Assembly: GCA_902525995.1 (NCBI GenBank)
Contig: CABZJG010000019.1
Span: 1-15,212 of the forward strand
DNA: 15,212 nucleotides
Direction of reading: 5' to 3'
Source: Paracoccaceae bacterium
Lineage (GTDB): Bacteria; Pseudomonadota; Alphaproteobacteria; Rhodobacterales; Rhodobacteraceae
The notes below the pieces were generated by a model. It saw only the letters and a program-made list of their open reading frames with translations, ran no database searches and was not told the origin of the DNA. Positions 6,566-13,562 of the stretch are shown piece by piece. Made by a program: the position numbers and the translations under genes. Positions within the stretch are counted from its first letter, which is position 1. Each line of letters opens with the position of its first letter.

Positions 6566-6871
6566 ATGATTGGTTTAGAACATTACCTGACAGTGGCGGC
6601 CACGCTTTTTGTCATTGGTATCTTTGGGATCTTCCTGAACCGGAAGAATGTTATCATCTTGCTGATGTCCATTGAGCTTATGCTGCTGGCTGTGAACATC
6701 AATCTGGTCGCCTTTTCCAGTTTTCTTGGCGATTTGGTTGGACAAGTCTTTACGCTTTTTGTGTTGACCGTGGCTGCAGCAGAGGCGGCCATTGGCCTGG
6801 CTATTCTGGTGAGCTTTTTCCGCAACCGCGGAACCATCGCGGTTGAAGACGTCAATGTGATGAAAGGGTAG
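6566..6871 (+). CDS. nuoK: NADH-quinone oxidoreductase subunit K (NuoK)
   Basis: 101 residues with three membrane helices, the normal size of NuoK/ND4L. The two membrane-buried glutamates that are important for proton pumping are present: E37 in LMSIELMLLAVNIN and E73 in AAAEAAIGLAIL. ATG 6566 has a GAGGG ribosome site at 6557-6561. It sits 37 bases after nuoJ and 5 bases before nuoL. Confidence 0.98.
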   Translation: MIGLEHYLTVAATLFVIGIFGIFLNRKNVIILLMSIELMLLAVNINLVAFSSFLGDLVGQVFTLFVLTVAAAEAAIGLAILVSFFRNRGTIAVEDVNVMKG

Positions 6872-6876
6872 CAAAG

Positions 6877-9024
6877 ATGGAACAGATTATTCTCTTTGCT
6901 CCGCTCATCGGGGCGCTTATTGGCGGCTTTGGATGGCGGTTTATTGGCGAAACCGGCGCGCAAGTGGTGACAACCGGGCTACTTTTTCTGTCCTGTTTTT
7001 TGAGCTGGATCGTTTTTGTCACTCTGGATGCCGGCACCCAGCACATTGAAATTCTGCGCTGGATCGAAAGTGGCGCGTTAAGTACCGACTGGTCGATCCG
7101 TTTGGACCGCATGACAGCCATTATGCTGATCGTTGTCACAACCGTCTCCGCGCTCGTGCACCTTTATAGCTTTGGCTACATGGATCACGACCCGCAATGG
7201 AAAGACGGCGAAAGCTATAAGCCAAGGTTTTTCGCTTATCTTTCGTTTTTCACCTTTGCAATGTTGATGCTCGTCACTTCGGATAATCTCTTGCAGATGT
7301 TTTTCGGTTGGGAAGGCGTGGGCGTGGCCTCATACCTTCTGATCGGATTTTATTATCGTAAACCAAGCGCCAATGCGGCGGCAATTAAGGCTTTCGTGGT
7401 CAACCGTGTGGGAGACTTTGGCTTCGCTCTTGGCATTTTCGGTCTTTTCTATCTGACTGATAGTATCAAACTGGATGATGTTTTTGCAGCTGCGCCGCAG
7501 TTGGCCGAAACTCAAATCCACTTCCTTTGGACAGACTGGAACGCAGCCAATCTATTGGCCTTTTTGCTTTTTATTGGCGCGATGGGAAAATCCGCACAGC
7601 TGTTTTTACACACATGGCTGCCTGATGCGATGGAAGGCCCGACACCGGTTTCGGCTTTGATCCATGCGGCAACCATGGTGACCGCAGGCGTCTTTTTGGT
7701 CTGCCGCATGTCACCGCTTATGGAATATGCACCGGCTGCGCTTGGTTTTGTGACAATCGTTGGTGCCTTTACCGCCTTTTTTGCGGCCACCGTGGGGCTT
7801 GTTCAAAACGATATCAAACGGGTCATCGCCTATTCAACCTGTTCCCAGCTTGGCTATATGTTCGTGGCGGCGGGTGTCGGGGTTTACTCTGTTGCGATGT
7901 TCCATCTTTTCACCCACGCCTTTTTCAAAGCCATGCTGTTTTTGGGGGCGGGCTCGGTCATCCATGCCATGCATCATGAACAGGATATGCGAAATTATGG
8001 CGGGCTGCGCAAAAAGATCCCCTATACATTCTGGGCGATGATGATCGGCACTTTGGCCATCACCGGTGTTGGTATTCCATTGACCCATATTGGATTTGCA
8101 GGATTTCTGTCCAAAGATGCTGTGATTGAAAGTGCATGGGCCGGTACAGCAGGCGGCGGTGCGTTCTGGCTTCTGGTGGTCGCCGCGCTGTTTACATCTT
8201 TCTACAGCTGGCGGCTGATATTTATGACATTTTATGGAACACCGCGCGGCGATGCCCATACCCATGATCATGCGCATGAAAGCCCAAAGGTCATGTTGAT
8301 CCCGCTTGGCGTGCTGGCGCTTGGCGCTGTGTTTTCCGGTATGATCTGGTACGGAAGCTTTTTCGGTGATCATTCGCAGGTCAATAAGTTCTTTGGCATT
8401 CCGGATCATCACGCGGAGGCTGGCCACGATGATGGGCATGGTAAAGATCACGGCAAATCATCCGCGGACCATGACACGGCTCATGGCGATAAGGCGCATG
8501 AAAACGACGCCCATGCAGATGACGCACATCACGGCAAAGCGCATGCGTCAGATGGTGTGCATGCAGTAGCGCCGGAAGGTGCGATCTTTATGGGTCCGGA
8601 CAATCATGTGATGGACGAAGCCCACTATGCGCCCACGTGGGTCAAGGTCAGCCCCTTTGTGGCCATGCTGATTGGATTTATAACTGCCTTCTGGTTTTAC
8701 ATCTGGGATCCCAAAATGCCGGGGCGTTTGGCCGAGAATAATCGACCGCTCTATCTGTTTTTGCTGAACAAATGGTATTTTGACGAAATTTATGATGCGA
8801 TCTTTGTGAACCCGGCGAAAGCCTTGGGGCGGCTTCTATGGCGCCGGGGTGATGGCAGCGTCATTGATGGGACAATCAATGGGATTGCTATGGGGATCGT
8901 GCCCTTTTTCACCCGTCTCGCAGGGCGGGCACAGTCCGGATACATCTTTACCTATGCCTTTGCCATGGTGATCGGGATTGTCGTGCTTGTCACCTGGATG
9001 AGCTTTACTGGAGGGGGGCGCTAA
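6877..9024 (+). CDS. nuoL: NADH-quinone oxidoreductase subunit L (NuoL), with His-rich loop
   Basis: 715 residues, about 100 longer than the E. coli protein. NuoL/ND5 is the distal Mrp-antiporter-like proton pump with a long lateral helix. Key residues are present: E146 in FFGWEGVGVASYLLIGFYY, K238 in GAMGKSAQLFLHTWLPDAMEG, and the discontinuous-helix region around ALIHAATMVTAGVF. Extra length comes mainly from a hydrophilic loop near the C-terminal third. HTHDHAH occupies residues 461-467, and 511-562 carry 13 histidines mixed with Asp, Gly, Ala and Lys. The protein then resumes with APTWVKVSPFVAMLIGF and the lateral helix and terminal helix (LYLFLLNKWYFDEIYD..., TYAFAMVIGIVVLVTWM). ATG 6877 lies 5 bases after nuoK, with only a weak ribosome site (AAGGG overlapping the nuoK end). 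Some alphaproteobacterial NuoL proteins have similar His-rich loops. Confidence 0.97.
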   Translation: MEQIILFAPLIGALIGGFGWRFIGETGAQVVTTGLLFLSCFLSWIVFVTLDAGTQHIEILRWIESGALSTDWSIRLDRMTAIMLIVVTTVSALVHLYSFGYMDHDPQWKDGESYKPRFFAYLSFFTFAMLMLVTSDNLLQMFFGWEGVGVASYLLIGFYYRKPSANAAAIKAFVVNRVGDFGFALGIFGLFYLTDSIKLDDVFAAAPQLAETQIHFLWTDWNAANLLAFLLFIGAMGKSAQLFLHTWLPDAMEGPTPVSALIHAATMVTAGVFLVCRMSPLMEYAPAALGFVTIVGAFTAFFAATVGLVQNDIKRVIAYSTCSQLGYMFVAAGVGVYSVAMFHLFTHAFFKAMLFLGAGSVIHAMHHEQDMRNYGGLRKKIPYTFWAMMIGTLAITGVGIPLTHIGFAGFLSKDAVIESAWAGTAGGGAFWLLVVAALFTSFYSWRLIFMTFYGTPRGDAHTHDHAHESPKVMLIPLGVLALGAVFSGMIWYGSFFGDHSQVNKFFGIPDHHAEAGHDDGHGKDHGKSSADHDTAHGDKAHENDAHADDAHHGKAHASDGVHAVAPEGAIFMGPDNHVMDEAHYAPTWVKVSPFVAMLIGFITAFWFYIWDPKMPGRLAENNRPLYLFLLNKWYFDEIYDAIFVNPAKALGRLLWRRGDGSVIDGTINGIAMGIVPFFTRLAGRAQSGYIFTYAFAMVIGIVVLVTWMSFTGGGR
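8407..8562 (+). repeat. low-complexity His/Asp-rich coding segment within nuoL
   Basis: Codons 511-562 of nuoL repeat degenerate units of the kind H-x-(D/G/A)-x-H, written largely with CAT/CAC, GAT/GAC and GCN codons. Thirteen of 52 residues are histidine, and there is no hydrophobic stretch. The bases are not exact tandem repeats, so this is compositional drift rather than a clean microsatellite. Such loops often bind divalent metals; that is inference here. Confidence 0.7.
9010..9018 (+). promoter_or_regulatory. strong ribosome binding site of nuoM inside the nuoL 3' end
   Basis: GGAGGGGGG encodes the Gly codons near the NuoL C-terminus and lies 7 bases before the nuoM ATG at 9026. The stop of nuoL and the start of nuoM are separated by a single base, so the two antiporter-like subunits are probably made in a coupled way. 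Confidence 0.65.
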
Positions 9025-9025
9025 T

Positions 9026-10573
9026 ATGGATAATCTTCTCCTGTCAATTGTCACATTTGCACCTGCTCTTGCTGCTGTAATTCTCCTCATATTTGCCCGC
9101 GGCGAAGACGAAGCGGCTGCGCTAGTGGCAAAACGCTTTGCGCTTTTTGCCACCGGAGCAACCTTTTTGATTTCATTGCTGATCCTCGCCCAGTTTAACC
9201 CCGCTGATCCCGGTTTTCAGATGGTGGAAGAGGCCGAATGGCTGCTTGGTTTGCAATATAAAATGGGTGTGGACGGAATTAGCATTTTGTTCGTCATGCT
9301 GACCACGTTTATGATGCCATTGGTTATTGCGGCCTCATGGGGCGTTAAAACCCGTGTAAAAGAATACATGATCGCTTTTTTGCTGCTTGAAACGCTGATG
9401 CTCGGCGTCTTTATGGCTTTGGATCTGGTGCTGTTTTATCTGTTCTTCGAAGCTGGCCTTATCCCAATGTTTCTTATTATTGGAATCTGGGGCGGTTCTG
9501 ACCGCGTCTATGCGTCATTCAAGTTTTTCCTCTATACCTTCTTGGGCTCGGTTTTGATGTTGATCGCGATGATCGCAATGTTTGCGCAAGCCGGAACAAC
9601 AGACATTCCGACTTTGATGATCCATCAATTTGATTTTGCTGACATGAATGTACTGGGCATTCAAATTGTGGGCGGTATGCAAACGCTGTTGTTCTTGGCA
9701 TTTTTTGCCAGCTTTGCGGTCAAAATGCCCATGTGGCCGGTCCACACTTGGCTGCCCGATGCACACGTTCAGGCACCCACCGCCGGCTCAGTGGTACTGG
9801 CTGCAATCCTGTTGAAAATGGGCGGATATGGTTTTTTGCGCTTTAGTTTGCCGATGTTTCCGGTAGGCTCTGAGGTGATGACGAACTTTGTGTTTGTGCT
9901 CTCGGCTATTGCCATTGTCTATACATCTTTGGTGGCTTTGGTGCAGGAAGATATGAAAAAGCTCATCGCCTATTCCTCGGTTGCACACATGGGATATGTC
10001 ACAATGGGCATTTTTGCGGCCAATCAGCAGGGCATTGACGGCGCTATTTTCCAAATGCTCAGCCACGGCTTTATCTCTGGGGCGCTGTTTTTGTGCGTCG
10101 GTGTGATCTATGACCGGATGCATACGCGCGAAATTGATGCCTATGGCGGTCTGGTGAACCGGATGCCCGCCTATGCGTTAATTTTCATGCTGTTCACCAT
10201 GGCCAATGTAGGACTGCCTGGTACCTCGGGCTTCGTTGGTGAGTTTTTAACGCTGGTGGGGATTTTCAAGGTCAACACCTGGGTCGCCCTCTTTGCAACA
10301 TCTGGCGTTATCTTATCAGCAGCCTATGCGCTGTGGCTGTATCGCCGCGTTGTGATGGGTGATCTGATCAAAGAGAGCTTGCGGAGTATCACGGATATGA
10401 GCTTTCGCGAACGGGTTGTCTTTGCCCCGCTGGTGGTGATGACGATACTGCTTGGGGTTTACCCCGCACTGGTCTTGGACCTGATCGGGCCTTCGGTTGA
10501 AGCTCTGGTCTCGAACTATCAAACCGCATTACTGGATGCTGGTCGCGGCACCCAAATTGCCGCCTCGCATTAA
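9026..10573 (+). CDS. nuoM: NADH-quinone oxidoreductase subunit M (NuoM)
   Basis: 515 residues, normal for NuoM/ND4. It is the middle antiporter-like proton-pumping subunit, with about fourteen membrane helices. The essential glutamate is E142 in FYLFFEAGLIPMFLIIGIWGG, and the lysine is K233 in FAVKMPMWPVHTWLPDAHVQAP. The HVQAPTAGSVVLAAILLKMGGYG helix and the SSVAHMGYVTMGIF and SHGFISGALFLCVG segments also match the family. The start is fixed by the purine-rich site at 9010-9018. No truncation or missing key residue was found. Confidence 0.98.
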   Translation: MDNLLLSIVTFAPALAAVILLIFARGEDEAAALVAKRFALFATGATFLISLLILAQFNPADPGFQMVEEAEWLLGLQYKMGVDGISILFVMLTTFMMPLVIAASWGVKTRVKEYMIAFLLLETLMLGVFMALDLVLFYLFFEAGLIPMFLIIGIWGGSDRVYASFKFFLYTFLGSVLMLIAMIAMFAQAGTTDIPTLMIHQFDFADMNVLGIQIVGGMQTLLFLAFFASFAVKMPMWPVHTWLPDAHVQAPTAGSVVLAAILLKMGGYGFLRFSLPMFPVGSEVMTNFVFVLSAIAIVYTSLVALVQEDMKKLIAYSSVAHMGYVTMGIFAANQQGIDGAIFQMLSHGFISGALFLCVGVIYDRMHTREIDAYGGLVNRMPAYALIFMLFTMANVGLPGTSGFVGEFLTLVGIFKVNTWVALFATSGVILSAAYALWLYRRVVMGDLIKESLRSITDMSFRERVVFAPLVVMTILLGVYPALVLDLIGPSVEALVSNYQTALLDAGRGTQIAASH

Positions 10574-10590
10574 TTAGGAGATGAAGGCAA

Positions 10591-12033
10591 ATGATCCAAG
10601 CTGATCTGAATATCATCCTGCCAGAGGTTATCCTTTCGCTGTATGCGATGCTGGCTCTGGTTGGTGCGGTTTACTCTGGAAAAGATAAACTTGCCCCCTT
10701 ACTTGTCTGGCTAACGGCCGGATTATTCGCGCTTTTGGCTTTCTGGATTGCAGGATCAACTGGACCGAGCCAGACCGCCTTTGGCGGGATGTTTGTCGAC
10801 GACGGGTTTGCCCGTTTTTCCAAAATTACAATCCTGATTTCCGCCGCTGTCGTCTTGGTCATGAGCCAAGAGTATATGCAGCGTCGTAACTTGCTGCGGT
10901 TTGAATACCCCTTGCTAATCGCGCTTGCCGTAGTCGGGATGATGATGATGGTCTCGGCGAGCGACTTGATGGCGTTATATATGGGGCTAGAACTGCAATC
11001 TCTGTCGCTTTATGTGATTGCTTCTTTGCGCCGTGACAGCGTGAAATCAACCGAAGCCGGGCTGAAGTACTTTGTTCTTGGAGCGCTGTCTTCGGGCCTG
11101 CTGCTGTATGGTGCGTCGCTGTGCTACGGGTATTCCGGCACGACCCTGTTTTCCGGTATTATTGCTGCGGCGGGGGATCATCATGCGCCGTTAGGTCTGT
11201 TGCTTGGCTTGGTGATGATCAGCGCAGGGCTGGCCTTTAAAGTGTCGGCTGTGCCGTTTCATATGTGGACCCCTGATGTCTATGAAGGCGCGCCAACGCC
11301 GATCACCGCGTTCTTTGCAACCGCTCCGAAAGTTGCTGCTGTCGGGCTTTTCGCTCGGGTTATGCACGATGCCTTTGGCGGCATCACAGCCGATTGGCAA
11401 CAGATCATCGCGCTGCTGTCTTTGCTGTCCATGTTTCTGGGCTCTATCGCCGCGATTGGCCAAACCAATATCAAGCGCCTGATGGCCTATTCATCCATTG
11501 CCCATATGGGCTATGCATTGATGGGGCTGGCGGCAGGTACAGCCTTTGGCATTCAAGCCTTGCTTATTTATATGGCTATTTATGTCACGATGAGCGTTGG
11601 AACCTTTGCCTTTATCTTGCTGATGGAAAAGGATGGCCGGCCGGTGACAGATATTTCTGCGCTGCACATGTTGTCACGCGCGCATCCGGGGCGGGCCATT
11701 GCAATGTTGGTGTTACTCTTTAGCCTTGCGGGTGTGCCGCCCATGGTTGGCTTTTTTGGCAAGCTATATGTTTTAAGAGCCGCTTATGATGCAGGCCTTG
11801 CATGGTTGGCGCTGGCCGGAGTTATTGCATCGGTTATTGGCGCATTTTATTATCTTAGAATTGTCTTCTACATGTACTTTGGCGATGATCAGGATGATAA
11901 TCTGGACCGGACAACTGCGCCCGTTTTGCAAACGGTATTATTCGTCTCTGCCTTGATCATGGTGGTTGGCATTGCAAACTTGTTTGGCATTGAAGGGGCT
12001 GCAGAAGCCGCAGCCGCAACACTTGTCCGCTAG
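10591..12033 (+). CDS. nuoN: NADH-quinone oxidoreductase subunit N (NuoN)
   Basis: 480 residues, the usual length of alphaproteobacterial NuoN/ND2. It is the antiporter-like subunit nearest NuoK. The conserved residues are E134 in YMGLELQSLSLYVIASL and K217 in GLAFKVSAVPFHMWTPDVYEGAPTP. The helix region TNIKRLMAYSSIAHMGYALMG and the FSLAGVPPMVGFFGKLYVL segment are typical. ATG 10591 follows nuoM by 17 bases, with AGGAG (10576-10580) and GAAGG (10583-10587) upstream. It is the last complex I gene; the TAG stop lies inside the start of birA and no terminator follows. Confidence 0.98.
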   Translation: MIQADLNIILPEVILSLYAMLALVGAVYSGKDKLAPLLVWLTAGLFALLAFWIAGSTGPSQTAFGGMFVDDGFARFSKITILISAAVVLVMSQEYMQRRNLLRFEYPLLIALAVVGMMMMVSASDLMALYMGLELQSLSLYVIASLRRDSVKSTEAGLKYFVLGALSSGLLLYGASLCYGYSGTTLFSGIIAAAGDHHAPLGLLLGLVMISAGLAFKVSAVPFHMWTPDVYEGAPTPITAFFATAPKVAAVGLFARVMHDAFGGITADWQQIIALLSLLSMFLGSIAAIGQTNIKRLMAYSSIAHMGYALMGLAAGTAFGIQALLIYMAIYVTMSVGTFAFILLMEKDGRPVTDISALHMLSRAHPGRAIAMLVLLFSLAGVPPMVGFFGKLYVLRAAYDAGLAWLALAGVIASVIGAFYYLRIVFYMYFGDDQDDNLDRTTAPVLQTVLFVSALIMVVGIANLFGIEGAAEAAAATLVR

Positions 12034-12775
12034 TTTTCCAGACGGATATCACAAACATGTGCTGGCAACTATAGACAGCACCAATGCAGAGGCCGCGCGC
12101 ATTGCGGGCTCTTTATCATCGCCAACTTGGATTTTGGGGCTGAAACAGACCGCCGGACGCGGACGTGGGGGGCGCCAATGGGCTGACCCGCAGGGCAATT
12201 TTGCAGCGACACTGGTTTTGTTTCCAGATGATCCGCTGCAAAACCGTGTTTTGCGCTCATTTGTGGCGGCTCTTGCATTGTTTGACGCTTTGGTCACGCT
12301 CACAGGGCGGGCTGAAGCTTTTTCGCTAAAGTGGCCCAATGATGTGCTGCTCAATGGCGGTAAACTGGCCGGTATATTGCTTGAAACTGTGCCGCTGTCC
12401 GCGGGCCGTTCCGCTTTAGCGATCGGCATGGGGGTCAACCTTGTCGAAGCGCCGTCCCTCGCCGAGCTTTCCACAGGCTCTGTGCCGCCTGTTTCATTGC
12501 AGGACGCGACAGGAAGCACCGTGACAGCAGAGGAGTTTCTCGATTTTCTCGCTGTGTCCTATGCCGCCTGTGAAGAACAGTTTTCCACCTTTGGTTTTGA
12601 GCCTATTCGCCGCGCATGGCTTGCCCGCGCCGCCCGTCTGGGCGAGGTGATTACTGCCCGCAGTGGGCAGGCAGAAGTCAGCGGAATATTTGACACCATC
12701 GACGAGACAGGGCATTTGATTCTAAACACCGCTGAGGGCAAACAGGCCATTGCGGCCGCTGATGTGTTCTTTTAA
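12023..12775 (+). CDS. birA: biotin--[acetyl-CoA-carboxylase] ligase (BirA, monofunctional)
   Basis: About 250 residues from a TTG at 12023. The enzyme makes biotinyl-5'-AMP from biotin and ATP and attaches biotin to the carrier lysine of acyl-CoA carboxylases. The catalytic domain is complete: STNAEAAR near residue 19, the biotinyl-AMP loop TAGRGRGGRQW at 43-53, KWPNDVLLNGGKLAGILLE at 103-121 with K114, and a C-terminal SH3-like barrel. There is no N-terminal winged-helix repressor domain, so it should not regulate biotin genes. The frame is open back to an ATG at 11966, but that would overlap nuoN by 68 bases and add sequence not expected in the family. A GTG at 12059 would cut into the conserved N-terminus. 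TTG 12023 gives an 11-base overlap with nuoN and the expected length, though its ribosome site is weak. Confidence 0.92.
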   Translation: MSASFPDGYHKHVLATIDSTNAEAARIAGSLSSPTWILGLKQTAGRGRGGRQWADPQGNFAATLVLFPDDPLQNRVLRSFVAALALFDALVTLTGRAEAFSLKWPNDVLLNGGKLAGILLETVPLSAGRSALAIGMGVNLVEAPSLAELSTGSVPPVSLQDATGSTVTAEEFLDFLAVSYAACEEQFSTFGFEPIRRAWLARAARLGEVITARSGQAEVSGIFDTIDETGHLILNTAEGKQAIAAADVFF

Positions 12776-12786
12776 GGGAAAAACAG

Positions 12787-13554
12787 ATGTTACTGACCAT
12801 TGATTGCGGCAACACCAACACCATTTTTTCGATCTGGGACGGGGATAAGTTTATTGCAACTTGGCGCACCGTTACAGAGCATCAGCGCACTGCAGATCAA
12901 TATTTTGTCTGGCTGACAACTTTGATGAAGGCTCAAGACCTGACCGCAGATATATCCGAAGTTGTCGTGGCTTCATCCGTTCCCAAAGTCGTCTTTAATC
13001 TAAGGGTTCTATGCGACCGCTATTTTAATTGCAGGCCCTTGGTGGTGGGCAAGCCAGAGTGCAAATTACCAGTGGCTCCACGCGTTGATCCGGGCACAAA
13101 AATAGGTCCGGACCGCTTGGCCAATGTTGCTGGTGCCTTTGATCGGCACGGCGGAAATTGCGTGGTTGTCGATTTCGGCACCGCGACCAATTTTGATATG
13201 GTGGCAGAGGACGGCGCTTATATCGGCGGTATTATTGCGCCCGGTGTGAACCTAAGCCTTGAAGCTTTGCATCTTGGCACTGCCGCTTTGCCCCATGTTG
13301 ACATTACCCAGCCGGAAAAAGTGATCGGTAGCAATACCATTGCTTGTATCCAGTCGGGTGTTTTCTGGGGGTACACCGGCCTGATCCAAGGGTTGGTCAA
13401 TCGTATCAGAGATGAATATGGAAAACCATTGGTTGTGATTGGAACGGGCGGGCTGGCACCGCTTTTTGCACAGGTTAGCGGTTTGTTTGATTTCATTGAG
13501 GATGACCTAACCAGCTATGGGCTGACTGTGATCCACAAATATAACAAAGGATAA
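12787..13554 (+). CDS. coaX: type III pantothenate kinase (CoaX)
   Basis: 255 residues, the usual length. It phosphorylates pantothenate with ATP, the first step of coenzyme A synthesis. It belongs to the ASKHA (acetate kinase/Hsp70/actin-like) fold. Visible motifs are the N-terminal phosphate loop D6-x-G-N-T (TIDCGNTNTIF), the pantothenate-site aspartate D109 in GPDRLANVAGAF, the second phosphate motif D129-FGTATNFD, and GGIIAPGVNLSLEAL around 147-161. CoaX enzymes are generally monovalent-cation dependent and not feedback-inhibited by CoA. The start ATG 12787 has AAGGGA (12774-12779) overlapping the birA stop, so the gene follows birA by 11 bases. The birA-coaX pairing is meaningful because the two are fused in some bacteria such as Neisseria. 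Confidence 0.97.
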   Translation: MLLTIDCGNTNTIFSIWDGDKFIATWRTVTEHQRTADQYFVWLTTLMKAQDLTADISEVVVASSVPKVVFNLRVLCDRYFNCRPLVVGKPECKLPVAPRVDPGTKIGPDRLANVAGAFDRHGGNCVVVDFGTATNFDMVAEDGAYIGGIIAPGVNLSLEALHLGTAALPHVDITQPEKVIGSNTIACIQSGVFWGYTGLIQGLVNRIRDEYGKPLVVIGTGGLAPLFAQVSGLFDFIEDDLTSYGLTVIHKYNKG

Positions 13555-13562
13555 AGATATAT

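Noticed and set aside
7834..8451. 205-codon open frame on the minus strand opposite nuoL
   Set aside because: It is a shadow of nuoL, with no motif, no promoter and no neighbours on that strand.
12034..12090. Terminator or promoter after nuoN
   Set aside because: The stretch is coding for birA; no GC-rich stem with a T-run and no convincing -35/-10 pair was seen.
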